A stretch of 64,000 bases of DNA from CAWBLP01 sp963721065 (GCA_963721065.1 CAVRHO010000008.1:248001-312000), one strand, 5' to 3'; shown: positions 1 to 9,170, numbered from the stretch's first letter. Translations and numbers: made by a program. The notes: a model not told the origin generated them from the letters alone.

Positions 1-154
1 GGCGGGGGCGCACCACGGCGCGAGGGGCGCAGGCACATCACGACCTGTACGGTCCGCCAGCAGTCAGTGCAGACCATGACACGGGCGGAACTGGACCACA
101 GAATCCCGCACCGTCCACGTCTCTGAGCGGCCGGCCCCGCTGCGCAGTCCCGGG
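1..154. other. Window edge, no gene seen
   Basis: I see no convincing coding frame, RNA or repeat in these first bases, which lie downstream of the permease on the minus strand. Confidence 0.5.
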
Positions 155-1345
155 CTACAGCAGGAACTCCGCGGCGATCAGCACCGCCGAAAGCAGCGCG
201 GCGACCGGCGGCACCCAGCGCGGTGCCACGAACCCGCCCGCGTGCGGTGTCGCACGGTGAAGCCGCCACAGCGCCAGGTTGACCAGCACGAACACCCCCA
301 GCGTCAGGGCATTGGTCAGCACCAGCAGCGGTTCGAACGGCACCGCCAGGGCCACCAGCAGAATGATGCCGCCGGCCAGCAGGGTCGCCGGCAGCGGCGT
401 ATCGGTGCGCGGGTTGAGCCGGCCGAGCAGGGCGGGCAATTGGCGGTTGCGGGCCATGCCGTAGAACAGGCGGGCGAGCATCACGATCTGCACCAGCACG
501 CCGTTCGCCACGGCGATCGTCGCGACCACGGCAAACGCCGTGGCGCCGCGCCCGTGGAACAGCCCCATCAATGGGTTGTGCCCCGTACTTCCAGCCAGAA
601 CTGCGGCGGCGGTGACCGCGACATACAGCAGAATGCTGGCGGCGATGGCGCCGATGATGCCGCGGGGCAGGGTGCGCTGCGGCTCCTTCACCTCCTCCGC
701 CAGGTTGGCCAGGGTCTCGAAGCCCAGGAAGGCGAAGAAGGCGATGAACGCACCGCTGATCGTGTTGCGCCATGCCTCCAGGCTCAGCGGGACCATGGCC
801 GCCAGGTGATAGCCTGGCGCGGTCGCCAGCCCGACCGCGGTGGCGACCAGCAGGCCGACGATCTCGACCACGCTCATGGCCGCCGCCAGGCCGACGCTGT
901 CCTCCACTCCCAGCAGGGCGATGCCGGTGAAGCCGGCAATCAGCACGGCGGTGAGCAGCGGAGTCGGCAGCGGCACCAATACCTGCAGGTATTGCACGGC
1001 GCCCAGGGCGATGGACGCCGAGGATATCGCCACCGCCGTGGTCAGCAGCGCGCCGGCCACCTGCGCCAGCAGCTTGGAGCCCAGCCCCTGGCGGACATAG
1101 GCGACGCTGCCGGAGGCTTCGGGGAAGCGTCCGGCCAGTTCGGCATAGCTCAGGCCGGTCAGGCCGGCGGCGATGCCGGCCAGCAGGAACGCAAACGGCG
1201 CCGCCGTGCCGGCCCGGGCGATCACGGCCCCGGTGGCGACGTAGATGCCGGCCCCAACAATGACGCCCAGGCCATAGAACACCAGCGGCCACAGCGTGAG
1301 CACCCGGCGCAGCGCCGGCGGGGTCGGGGCGGCGGGTTCGGTCAT
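155..1345 (-). CDS. APC-family amino acid permease
   Basis: Integral membrane transporter of the amino acid-polyamine-organocation superfamily, probably importing an amino acid or amine by proton symport; the substrate cannot be told from sequence. The 396-residue product is almost entirely hydrophobic with about twelve membrane segments. It opens with the family's first helix around GLGVIVGAGIYVATG (residues about 22-36) and carries a typical segment with SYAELAGRFPEASG near residue 75. The start at 1345 (MTEPAAPTPP) is preferred because the longer frame upstream is arginine/proline-rich and crosses a 44-bp tandem duplication. Transcribed divergently from holB. A decoy start in the duplicated copy ends exactly over this ATG. 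Confidence 0.85.
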   Translation of the reverse strand: MTEPAAPTPPALRRVLTLWPLVFYGLGVIVGAGIYVATGAVIARAGTAAPFAFLLAGIAAGLTGLSYAELAGRFPEASGSVAYVRQGLGSKLLAQVAGALLTTAVAISSASIALGAVQYLQVLVPLPTPLLTAVLIAGFTGIALLGVEDSVGLAAAMSVVEIVGLLVATAVGLATAPGYHLAAMVPLSLEAWRNTISGAFIAFFAFLGFETLANLAEEVKEPQRTLPRGIIGAIAASILLYVAVTAAAVLAGSTGHNPLMGLFHGRGATAFAVVATIAVANGVLVQIVMLARLFYGMARNRQLPALLGRLNPRTDTPLPATLLAGGIILLVALAVPFEPLLVLTNALTLGVFVLVNLALWRLHRATPHAGGFVAPRWVPPVAALLSAVLIAAEFLL

Positions 1346-1425
1346 GCGGCCGTGTGCAATGGCCGGCGCGGGGCAGGGGGCTCGGTCATGCGGCCGTATG
1401 CGAGTGGCCGGTGCTGGGCAGGGGC
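1338..1425. repeat. Two 44-bp tandem units over the permease start
   Basis: Units 1338-1381 and 1382-1425 begin with the same tcggtcatgcggccgt and are mostly identical. The first unit contains the permease start codon (1343-1345, minus strand). The second duplicates it out of frame, giving a short reading frame (1389 to 1342, minus) that ends in ATGA overlap with the real start. A further 30-bp-spaced repeat of gcggtttgcgtg follows at 1426 and 1456. Confidence 0.75.
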
Positions 1426-1601
1426 GCGGTTTGCGTGACGGGCCGCGGCAGCGGGGCGGTTTGCGTGGCGGGCCGGGGAACCGACCCGCCGCCAGCATTG
1501 CGGCACGGTTTGCCTGCCCACGACGGGGTACGTCCGTCGCGGCAAATATGCAAAAGGCGAAACATCCATGCTCATACGCGGCAGCAGGCTCCCGGCTGCG
1601 C

Positions 1602-1607
1602 TATACT
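1602..1607 (+). promoter_or_regulatory. Candidate -10 box for a leaderless holB transcript
   Basis: TATACT lies eight bases before the holB ATG at 1615, so a usual transcription start would fall on or next to the start codon. The bases between are C-rich with no Shine-Dalgarno sequence. No clear -35 box is visible. This is inference from spacing only. Confidence 0.35.
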
Positions 1608-1614
1608 CCCCGCC

Positions 1615-2631
1615 ATGCCTGCTCCGCCCCCACGCGCCAACCCCCGCCTGCTCGGCCATCACGCCGCCGAGGCCACGCTGCTGGACGCGCTGCGCGGCGG
1701 GCGGATGCACCATGCCTGGTTGATCACCGGCCCGGAAGGTGTCGGCAAGGCAACGCTGGCCTTCCGCTTCGCCCGCCGCCTGCTGGCCGGCGCACCGGAT
1801 ACCGACAGCCTGGCACTGGACGCCTCACACCCGGTGTTCCGCCGCGTCGCCGCCGGCTCGCACGCCGATTTGCTGACCATCGAGCGCGCCTACGACCCCA
1901 GGCGCAAGCGCCTGCGCACCCAGATCGCGGTGGACGATGTCCGCAAGATCAACGGCTTCATGGGCTTGACCGCGGCGGAAGGCGGCTGGCGCGTGGTCGT
2001 GGTGGACGGCGCCGAGGACATGAACGGTCCCTCGGCCAACGCGCTGCTGAAGGTGCTGGAGGAACCGCCGCCCCGCGCGGTGATTCTGATGGTGTGCGCC
2101 GCGCCCGGCCGGCTGCTGCCGACCATCCGCAGCCGCTGCCGCCGGTTGCGGCTGTCGGCGCTGAACGATGCCGACATGGGCGCGCTGCTGGCGGACTACC
2201 AGCCGGATATGCCGGCCGACCAGCGCGACCGGCTGGTGACCCTGGCGGAAGGATCACCGGGGCGGGCAATGCTGCTGATGGAGGAGGAAGGGATCGCGAT
2301 CGCAGCTCTGGTCGATAAGGTGCTGGCGGACATGCCGAATGTTCCCGCCAACCGTGCCTATGAGGTGGCCGACGCGCTGGGCCGCAGCGACACCGGGTTC
2401 TCCACCTTCATGGACCTGCTGCGCACCGGCATCGCCGCCGCCGTGCGCGACACCGCCCGCGGGCGTGCCGATCCGGACCAGGCGCGGCTGGCCGCGCTGC
2501 GCCCGCTTGATGCCTGGGGCGAGGTATGGCACGGGCTGACCCGATTGCAGGACGAAACCGAGCGCTTCGCCCTGGACAAGCGCGCGGCGCTGGTTCAGGG
2601 CCTGGGGCTGCTCAGTGGGAGCAGGTCATGA
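1615..2631 (+). CDS. holB: DNA polymerase III subunit delta-prime
   Basis: Clamp-loader subunit of the replicative polymerase, an AAA+ type ATPase-fold protein that helps load the beta clamp. The 338-residue product starts MPAPPPRANP, has a P-loop-like GPEGVGKATL near residue 39, the conserved ANALLKVLEEPP segment near residue 142, and a sensor-like TIRSRCRRLRL motif. This signature distinguishes it from DnaX, which is longer. It overlaps metG by ATGA at 2628-2631, so the two are translationally coupled, an order common in alphaproteobacteria. The usual upstream neighbour tmk is absent; a permease diverges instead. Confidence 0.93.
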   Translation: MPAPPPRANPRLLGHHAAEATLLDALRGGRMHHAWLITGPEGVGKATLAFRFARRLLAGAPDTDSLALDASHPVFRRVAAGSHADLLTIERAYDPRRKRLRTQIAVDDVRKINGFMGLTAAEGGWRVVVVDGAEDMNGPSANALLKVLEEPPPRAVILMVCAAPGRLLPTIRSRCRRLRLSALNDADMGALLADYQPDMPADQRDRLVTLAEGSPGRAMLLMEEEGIAIAALVDKVLADMPNVPANRAYEVADALGRSDTGFSTFMDLLRTGIAAAVRDTARGRADPDQARLAALRPLDAWGEVWHGLTRLQDETERFALDKRAALVQGLGLLSGSRS

Positions 2632-4160
2632 GCGGGCGGTACTATCTCACCACGCCAATCTATTACGTGAACGGCGCGCCGCATATCGGGCACGCCTATA
2701 CCTCGGTCGCGGCCGACGTGCTGGCGCGCTGGAAGCGGCTGGACGGGTTCGACGTGTTCTTCCTGACCGGGACAGACGAGCACGGCCAGAAGGTGGAGAA
2801 AGCGGCGGCCGACGCCGGCGTCGATCCGCAGGCCTTCACCGACCGGATCTCGGCCGATTTCAGGGACATGGCGGATGCCATGGGGATCTCGTACGACGAT
2901 TTCATCCGCACCACGGAAGACCGGCACATCGTCTCCTGCCAGGAGCTGTGGCGGCGGATCGCGGCGGCCGGCGACATCTACCTGGGTCACTATGAGGGCT
3001 GGTACGCGGTCCGCGACGAGGCCTTCTACGACGAGAGCGAGCTGACCACCCGGCCGGACGGCACCAAGGTGGCGCCCTCCGGCGCGCCGGTGGAATGGGT
3101 GCGGGAGCCGTCGTATTTCTTCCGCCTGTCCGCCTGGCAGGACCGGCTGCTGAAATTCTACGAGGAAAATCCGGACTTTATCGCGCCAACTTCACGTCGC
3201 AACGAAGTGCTGAGCTTCGTGCGCGGCGGGCTGCTGGACCTGTCGGTCAGCCGGACGACGTTCAACTGGGGCATCCCGGTGCCGGACGCGCCCGGGCATG
3301 TGATGTATGTCTGGCTGGACGCGCTGAACAACTACGTCACCGCCTGCGGTTTCCCCGACAAATCGGCTCAGCGCTGGCAGTACTGGCCGGCGGACGCGCA
3401 TTTCGTCGGCAAGGACATCATCCGCTTCCACGCGGTGTACTGGCCGGCCTTCCTGATGTCCGCCGGGCTGAAGCCGCCGAAGCGGGTCACCTCCCACGGC
3501 TGGTGGGTGGTCGAGGGCGAGAAGATGAGCAAGTCCCTCGGCAACGTCATCGAGCCGCGGCAACTGGCGCGCACCTACGGGCTGGACCAGGTGCGCTACT
3601 TCCTGTTGCGGGAGAAGCCGTTCGGCACCGACGGCTCGATGAGCCACGGCGCGATCGTCACCCGCATCAACGTGGAGCTGGCGAACGACCTGGGCAACCT
3701 GGCCCAGCGCTCGCTCTCGCTGATCGCGCGCAATTGCGGCGGCAGGCTGCCGGGCAGGGGGGCTGACACCGAGGCTGACACGGAGCTGTTGTCCGCCGCT
3801 GCCGCGTTGCCGGACCTGTTGCGCGCCCACATGGACCGCCAGACCTTCAACGAGGCGCTGGAGGAGGTGTGGAAAGTGATCCGCGCCGCCAACGGCTATA
3901 TCGACCGCCAGGCCCCGTGGGCGCTGCGCAAGACCGATCCGGCCCGCATGGCCGAGGTGCTGCGCGTGCTGGCCGACACATTGCGCGTGGTGGCGACCGT
4001 CCTGCAGCCGTTCATGCCGGAAAGCATGGGCAGGATGCTGGACCAGCTCGGAGTCCCCGCCGACGCCCGCATGCTGTCCGCCCTGGCGACGAAGCTGCCC
4101 GACGGCACGCAACTGCCGCCGCCGCAAGGCGTGTTCCCGCGTTATGTCGAGAATGAGTAG
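2628..4160 (+). CDS. metG: Methionyl-tRNA synthetase
   Basis: Class I aminoacyl-tRNA synthetase that charges tRNA-Met and initiator tRNA in the cytoplasm. The 510-residue product has the HIGH signature at residues 19-22 and KMSKS near residue 300, with an anticodon-binding helical domain after it. The length and the end at YVENE show the short form: there is no C-terminal EMAP/Trbp111-like tRNA-binding domain. A free-standing protein of that fold is encoded at 39605. The start codon overlaps the holB stop. Confidence 0.97.
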   Translation: MSGRYYLTTPIYYVNGAPHIGHAYTSVAADVLARWKRLDGFDVFFLTGTDEHGQKVEKAAADAGVDPQAFTDRISADFRDMADAMGISYDDFIRTTEDRHIVSCQELWRRIAAAGDIYLGHYEGWYAVRDEAFYDESELTTRPDGTKVAPSGAPVEWVREPSYFFRLSAWQDRLLKFYEENPDFIAPTSRRNEVLSFVRGGLLDLSVSRTTFNWGIPVPDAPGHVMYVWLDALNNYVTACGFPDKSAQRWQYWPADAHFVGKDIIRFHAVYWPAFLMSAGLKPPKRVTSHGWWVVEGEKMSKSLGNVIEPRQLARTYGLDQVRYFLLREKPFGTDGSMSHGAIVTRINVELANDLGNLAQRSLSLIARNCGGRLPGRGADTEADTELLSAAAALPDLLRAHMDRQTFNEALEEVWKVIRAANGYIDRQAPWALRKTDPARMAEVLRVLADTLRVVATVLQPFMPESMGRMLDQLGVPADARMLSALATKLPDGTQLPPPQGVFPRYVENE

Positions 4161-4280
4161 GACGACCACGCCACACATCCGCCGTTCGGCTTCGGCGACC
4201 CACGTGCGGACCGCACGCCCGGGCTCCTCCCCATGCAGGAAGGGTCCCGCGTTCGGGATCCACACGCACGACGCCCCCCG

Positions 4281-4308
4281 CCCGCTGCACAAGGCCCGCT
4301 GCACAAGG
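4281..4308. repeat. Two 14-bp tandem units
   Basis: CCCGCTGCACAAGG is repeated twice without a gap, in the 200-bp space between metG and tatD. Its role is unknown. Confidence 0.7.
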
Positions 4309-4362
4309 GAAGGGGAGAAAACACTTGATTTTTCACTTTAATTTCTGCGCACCATCCCCCTC

Positions 4363-5133
4363 ATGCTGATCGATTCCCACTGCCACCTGGACTACTTCAC
4401 CCCGGCCGACCTCCCCGGCATCCTGGAACGCGCCGCCGCGGCGGGCGTCGGGGAGATGGTGACCATCGGCACCAGCCTGGAGCAGTCCCGCGGCCTGCCC
4501 GCGCTGGCCGAGACGGCGGATGTCTGGTGCACCATTGGCGTCCATCCGCACCACGCCGCCGAAGCCCCGATCCCCACGCCGGAGACCCTGGCGGCGATGA
4601 CCCAGCCCGCCCGGGTGATCGGCATCGGCGAATCCGGCCTGGACTACTTCTACGACCGCGCCCCGCGCGACGTGCAGCAGGCCAACTTCCGCGCCCATAT
4701 CCGCGGCGCCCGCCTGGCCGGCGTGCCGCTGGTGATCCACGCTCGCGACGCCGATGACGACGTGATCGAAATCCTGCAAAACGAACGCGATAGCGGCGGT
4801 GACTTCGCCTTCCTGCTGCACTGCTTCAGCTCCACCCGCCGCCTGGCCGAGGCCGGTGTGGCGATGGGCGGCTATGTCAGCTTCTCCGGCATCCTGACCT
4901 TCCCGAAATCCAGCGAAATCCGGGACATAGCACGCGATCTTCCAGCGGACCGGCTGCTGGTGGAGACCGACGCGCCATACCTCGCGCCGGTGCCCAACCG
5001 CGGCAAGCGCAACGAGCCGGCCTGGGTGGCGCACACCGCCGCGGTGCTGGCCAAGGTGCGCGGCCTGACCCCGACCGAACTGGCGGAGCTGACCACGGCG
5101 AATTTCCGCCGCCTGTTCCGCAAGGCGGCCTGA
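4363..5133 (+). CDS. tatD: TatD-family metal-dependent hydrolase
   Basis: TIM-barrel metallohydrolase; family members are 3'-5' DNA/RNA exonucleases acting in DNA repair or RNA turnover. The 256-residue protein keeps the full ligand set: the DSHCHLDYF motif at residues 4-12, GESGLDYFYD near 88, a VIHARDADDD histidine, LHCFS and ETDAPYLAP. It sits 200 bp behind metG and five bases before the next gene, in the usual alphaproteobacterial order. Confidence 0.93.
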   Translation: MLIDSHCHLDYFTPADLPGILERAAAAGVGEMVTIGTSLEQSRGLPALAETADVWCTIGVHPHHAAEAPIPTPETLAAMTQPARVIGIGESGLDYFYDRAPRDVQQANFRAHIRGARLAGVPLVIHARDADDDVIEILQNERDSGGDFAFLLHCFSSTRRLAEAGVAMGGYVSFSGILTFPKSSEIRDIARDLPADRLLVETDAPYLAPVPNRGKRNEPAWVAHTAAVLAKVRGLTPTELAELTTANFRRLFRKAA

Positions 5134-5138
5134 CCCCG

Positions 5139-5927
5139 ATGCGCATCGTCCTGCTCGGCACAGGCGGGTCCGCCGGCGTGCCGCATGTCGGCGGGCCGGA
5201 CGGTGCCGGCGACTGGGGCGCGTGCGACCCCAAGGAGCCTCGGAATTTCCGGACCCGCAGCAGCATCGTGGTCCAGGCCGCCGCCGGCACGCTGCTGGTG
5301 GACACGTCGCCGGATATGCGCACGCAGCTTCTGGCGAACCGCATCGCCCGGGTGGACGCCGTGCTGTACACGCATGCGCATGCGGACCACATCACGGGCC
5401 TGGACGATGTGCGACTGCTCAACCGCATCGCCGACCGCCCGCTGGATGCCTTCGGCACCGAGCGCACGCTGGGCGAGCTGACACGCCGCTTCAACTACGC
5501 GTTCCGACCATGGGATCCGCCAGGGTTTTATCGCCCGGTGATGGTGCCACGTCCGGTGACGCCAGGCGACACGGTCGAGGCCGCCGGCATGACGGTGCGC
5601 GTCTTCCACCAGGACCACGGCCGTTCCGAGAGCCTGGGGCTGCGGATCGGCCGGTTCGGCTATTCGACGGACGTGAAGTCCCTGGACGACGCGGCGCTGG
5701 CAACTCTGTCCGGCGTGGACACATGGGTGGTGGGCTGCTTCCTGCGCCAGGGCCCGCACTGGACGCATGCCGACCTGCCGGAGGTGGTCGGCTGGGCCAG
5801 GCGCCTGGGGGTGCGGCGCACGGTGCTGACGCATATGGGCAACGACATGGACTGGGCGTGGATGGCGGCCAATCTGCCGGCGGGGGTCGAGGCCGGGTTC
5901 GATGGGATGGTGCTGGAGCTTCCGTAG
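5139..5927 (+). CDS. MBL-fold metallohydrolase (PhnP-like phosphodiesterase)
   Basis: Metallo-beta-lactamase-fold enzyme of the group that includes PhnP, which opens ribose cyclic phosphates. The 262-residue protein starts MRIVLLGTGGSAGVP, has the zinc motif THAHADHITGLDD near residue 75, and ends with a conserved HMGNDMDW segment. The gene follows tatD by five bases and is probably cotranscribed with it, as in many relatives. The true substrate is not known from sequence. Its stop codon falls inside a 30-bp tandem duplication. Confidence 0.85.
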   Translation: MRIVLLGTGGSAGVPHVGGPDGAGDWGACDPKEPRNFRTRSSIVVQAAAGTLLVDTSPDMRTQLLANRIARVDAVLYTHAHADHITGLDDVRLLNRIADRPLDAFGTERTLGELTRRFNYAFRPWDPPGFYRPVMVPRPVTPGDTVEAAGMTVRVFHQDHGRSESLGLRIGRFGYSTDVKSLDDAALATLSGVDTWVVGCFLRQGPHWTHADLPEVVGWARRLGVRRTVLTHMGNDMDWAWMAANLPAGVEAGFDGMVLELP

Positions 5928-5982
5928 GCACTGCGCCCGGTCCGCCACGGGCCGTAGACACTGCGCCGGGTCCGCCACGGGC
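5923..5982. repeat. Two 30-bp tandem units at a gene end
   Basis: Units 5923-5952 and 5953-5982 differ at a few bases. The first contains the stop codon of the MBL-fold gene, so the duplication copies the 3' end of that frame into the spacer. Confidence 0.8.
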
Positions 5983-6304
5983 CGGGCTCGGATCTCATCG
6001 ACAGAACCGGGCACCAAAGGCCCGGTGCCGAGGGTCGTCGCAGGTCTGGGCGACGTCCGGCACGACGCGGCCGGGCCTGCGCAGTCTGTGCCTGCGCAGT
6101 CTGTACTTAACATAATATTCCTTCTGCGGCATTGAGCATGAAGCAAGGCCTGCCAGCCCGGCGCCGTGACGCAACCCGGAAAACGCTCCAGGACGGCCGG
6201 CGAATTTTGCCGGGGCAAACTCACCTGCTCCGCGGCGTATCGTTCCGTTGACCCATCGCTCCGGTGAACCGTAACAGTCGGACCGGATGTGGTGAGGAAA
6301 CACG
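5983..6304. other. Intergenic spacer with a 15-bp duplication and AT-rich patch
   Basis: No gene is evident. It holds two copies of cctgcgcagtctgtg/a (6076-6105), directly followed by an unusually AT-rich stretch with TAATAT at 6113-6118 that could be a promoter -10 for the orphan gene at 6305. That promoter reading is weak. Confidence 0.5.
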
Positions 6305-6922
6305 ATGGCCGTCTATCTGAATGAATCCCAGGCCGGCTGCGACAATGCGCTGGTCGGCTTCCCGCACCTGCTGGTCTGCATGGGCGTCGTGCTGGAGACC
6401 GGGGCCTGGCTGTACGGGTTCCATTTCGATGTTCCCGGCGAGTCCCAGGCCCAGGCGGCCGCATTCGCCGCATTCATCGCAGACCGGGGCGGCACGGTGG
6501 CGAACGGCGTGCGTCTGTACGGCTGCGCCAACTGGTCGTCCCGCTACGGTGGTGGTGGCAAGGACGCCTGGCGCACCGAGATGCGCAACATCGCGACGGT
6601 GCTCGGGTACCATGGGCAGGTCAGCGGCTTCAACACGGCGATCATCAACCCTCAGGACGGCACCTACGTCGAATACCTTCCCGACTATGCGCAGCAGCGC
6701 TGCCGGATCTATTACAAACGCAACGAAAAAATGGACTACACCACCACTGCGGTGGCAAATCTGCCCAACCGGAACATCGCCGGCTACCGCATGAACGCGA
6801 ACGGGCAGATGGTGCCGAGGACCGGCTACGTCACCTACACCAGCGATGCCCAGATCCAGGCGACGCAGTCCAACCACGGCCAGTTGCATGAACTGAACTA
6901 CTTCCTGCGGCTCACCAGCTAG
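6305..6922 (+). CDS. Hypothetical protein, family not recognised
   Basis: A 205-residue protein with no signal peptide and no membrane segment. The start (MAVYLNESQAGC) follows GTGAGGAAACACG, a plausible ribosome site. Visible traits: an early Cys at 12, the segment LVCMGVVLETGAWLYGFHF at about 23-41, a GCANWSSRYGGGG stretch near 78, and a C-terminal half rich in Tyr and Asn. The central hydrophobic strand pair after Cys, with a later His, recalls deamidase folds such as CheD and the CNF toxins, but this is only an impression and no catalytic set can be proved. It stands alone between spacers, so context gives no function. Confidence 0.7.
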   Translation: MAVYLNESQAGCDNALVGFPHLLVCMGVVLETGAWLYGFHFDVPGESQAQAAAFAAFIADRGGTVANGVRLYGCANWSSRYGGGGKDAWRTEMRNIATVLGYHGQVSGFNTAIINPQDGTYVEYLPDYAQQRCRIYYKRNEKMDYTTTAVANLPNRNIAGYRMNANGQMVPRTGYVTYTSDAQIQATQSNHGQLHELNYFLRLTS

Positions 6923-7066
6923 GTCTGAGGCAGCTTTACGGTCTGACGGCGGCGGAACGGGACGCGCGCCGCTGGCCCCGGCGCCGCCCCTGGCCATGCC
7001 CGATCCGCCGTCGCGACCATGGGTGCCCCTGGCGCCGCGGGCGTGCGGGCCACAGGAAGACGGGGG

Positions 7067-7420
7067 CTACTTCTTCTTCAGGCACGTGCTCATGAACTGC
7101 TGGCGCGCGTCGCCCTTGAGCCCCCTGCCCGTCGCCTCCGCATTGCAGGTCTTCATCTTCTCCTGCTGGGAATTGAGCGGTTTCGCCGCTCCGGTCTTGC
7201 CGCTGAGACAATCGCTCATGAATGTCTTGCGCGCATCGCCGGACAGATGCTTGGCCGAGGCCTGCGTGTTGCAGGCCTTCATACGCTCCTGCTGCGTGTT
7301 GCCGCCCGATTGCGCGAGACACGGCCCTGCGCTCATCACGCCCGCCAGAAGGACGCCGAACACCGCGTGGCGAACGGCAGCACGGCCCGTCATGGCAGGT
7401 AATCCGATCGACAACCGCAT
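7067..7420 (-). CDS. PsiF-repeat secreted protein
   Basis: Small exported protein with two PsiF repeats, each of the form QQERMKxCNxxA...L.GDARxxFMxxCL, at about residues 49-78 and 87-117. The repeat family is named after the E. coli phosphate-starvation-inducible PsiF; its function is unknown. The N-terminus carries a signal peptide (core HAVFGVLLAGVMSAGPCLAQ). I chose the ATG at 7420 (MRLSIGLP) because CCGGAG precedes it; the ATG at 7393 (MTGRAAV) is an alternative that still keeps the signal. Paired Cys in each repeat suggest disulfides in the periplasm. Ends in four basic residues. Confidence 0.85.
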   Translation of the reverse strand: MRLSIGLPAMTGRAAVRHAVFGVLLAGVMSAGPCLAQSGGNTQQERMKACNTQASAKHLSGDARKTFMSDCLSGKTGAAKPLNSQQEKMKTCNAEATGRGLKGDARQQFMSTCLKKK

Positions 7421-7633
7421 CTCAGTGTGCTCCGGACTGGTCGATGTCACATCGGGCGCGGATGATAATGGGCGCCAATGACAAAAAGGAATCGACTTCG
7501 TGCCGGTAAATCAATCAGGTCGCGCTGATGCAACCAGGCCAAGCGGTTCACGTGCGATTATGTCGAGACGCATGTAATCATATATGTCCGGGTCGTATTT
7601 CTCGCCGGCAGCATTCCTGGCTGCACTCACACG

Positions 7634-7678
7634 TGCGATAGCCGCCCATGCGATAGCCGCCCCTGCGATAACGCTGAG
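7634..7678. repeat. Three 15-bp tandem units
   Basis: TGCGATAGCCGCCCA/C occurs twice at 7634-7663 with a diverged third unit to 7678, in the spacer before the methyltransferase gene. Confidence 0.7.
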
Positions 7679-7865
7679 GGATCCCCTGCCCTCTCCTTGA
7701 GGCCACCGTCCGCTGCGCGAGCCGACGAGGTCCGGCATCCCGAACCATGCGCCTTCGCCAGCAACGGCGCGGGGACGCAGCGCGACCGTCGCAGGTCCCG
7801 CGGAGCGATATCATCCTGCCGCGGTCCGCTTGCCCTGGGGCCGGCGGCGTGGTCTGCCTGCGCGC

Positions 7866-9068
7866 ATGGAAGATGCAGATCGGACGGACGCGCGACCCGC
7901 GCTGCCATTGTCGCCCGGACAGGGGCGCCGGTTGCGGGCCGGCTCGCCCTGGGTGTTCAGCAACGAGATCGCCATGCGCCCGGACTACCGGCGCATGGAG
8001 CCCGGGACGCTGGTCCGGCTGGAGGGCCATGACGGTGTCCGCTTCGGCACCTTCATGTTCAATCCGCACAGCCTGATCGCCGCGCGCCAGCTCGACCGCG
8101 ATCCGGCCGCGGCAATCGACCTGGCGTGGATGCGGGACCGGCTGGACTCGGCGATCGCGTTGCGGTCCAGGGTGTGCAACTCGCCCTTCCACCGGCTGGT
8201 GCACGCCGAGGCCGACCGTCTGCCCGGCCTGGTGATCGACCGCTACGACGACGTCGCGGTGCTGCAGGCCAACACTGCGGGGATGGAACGGCTGACGCCC
8301 CTGGTCGTGCAGGCATTGACCGCGCTGCTGCCGCTGCGTGCCGTGGTGGCGCGCAATGACTCCGCTGCGCGCCGGCTCGAGCGGCTGCCCGAAGCGGTGG
8401 GCCTGCTGCACGGCACCGATGCGGCGGCGACGGTGCAGGAAGGTGGGGTACGGTTCCCGATCGATCCGCTGTCGGGCCAGAAGACCGGGTGGTTCTTCGA
8501 CCAGCGGCCGAACCGCGACCGGGTCGCCGCGCTGGCCAATGGCGCGCGGGTGCTGGACGTGTTCTGCCATGTCGGCGCGTTCGGCCTGCGCTGCGCGGCC
8601 GCCGGCGCGGCATCCGTGGTGCTGGTGGATTCCAGCGCCCCTGCCCTGGCCCACGCGCGGGAGGCGGCGGCGCTGAACGGGTTCAACTCGCGCGTGGCCA
8701 CGACGCGGGCCGATGCGTTCGAGGCTCTGACCGCGCTGGCCGAGGCCGGCGACCGGTTCGACGTGGTGGTGTGCGACCCACCCGCCTTCGCCAAGTCGCG
8801 CAAGGACGCCGAGGCCGGGTTGCGGGCCTATGGACGCATGGTGCGGCTCGCGGCGCCGCTGGTCTCGCCGGGCGGTTTCCTGTTCGTCGCGTCGTGCAGC
8901 CACCATGCGCCGCTGGACGCCTGGGCGGGCCAGATCGCCTTCGGGCTGCACCGGGCGCGGCGCCAGGGGCGCATCGTGTTCACCGGCGGGGCGGGTCCGG
9001 ATCACCCGGTGCATCCGCACCTGCCGGAAACGGCGTACCTGAAGGCGCAACTGCTGCAGTTGTTCTGA
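7866..9068 (+). CDS. Class I rRNA large-subunit methyltransferase (RlmI-like)
   Basis: SAM-dependent methyltransferase of the RlmI/RlmK type, which makes 5-methylcytosine in 23S rRNA. The 400-residue protein has an N-terminal PUA-like RNA-binding domain (residues about 15-85, with GSPWVFSNEI), a middle domain with GQKTGWFFDQRPNR near 213, a SAM site VLDVFCHVGAFGLRCA near 237, the catalytic VCDPPAFAKS near 312, and a C-terminal Cys in VASCSHH. Start at 7866 (MEDADRTDAR) chosen because upstream codons are arginine-rich and not conserved in character. Monocistronic. Confidence 0.9.
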   Translation: MEDADRTDARPALPLSPGQGRRLRAGSPWVFSNEIAMRPDYRRMEPGTLVRLEGHDGVRFGTFMFNPHSLIAARQLDRDPAAAIDLAWMRDRLDSAIALRSRVCNSPFHRLVHAEADRLPGLVIDRYDDVAVLQANTAGMERLTPLVVQALTALLPLRAVVARNDSAARRLERLPEAVGLLHGTDAAATVQEGGVRFPIDPLSGQKTGWFFDQRPNRDRVAALANGARVLDVFCHVGAFGLRCAAAGAASVVLVDSSAPALAHAREAAALNGFNSRVATTRADAFEALTALAEAGDRFDVVVCDPPAFAKSRKDAEAGLRAYGRMVRLAAPLVSPGGFLFVASCSHHAPLDAWAGQIAFGLHRARRQGRIVFTGGAGPDHPVHPHLPETAYLKAQLLQLF

Positions 9069-9170
9069 AGCCATGCGATCGCCCCATCGGCCGCCGCTGG
9101 CGCTCCCCCGGCACGCGCCGTCATGGAAGCCCGGCGCGGCACCGCCGGCGTGGTAAACGTCCGCACGAGC

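Noticed and set aside
7511..7738. Minus-strand 75-codon frame before the methyltransferase
   Set aside because: It is largely made of the 15-bp tandem repeat and has no ribosome site or recognisable domain.
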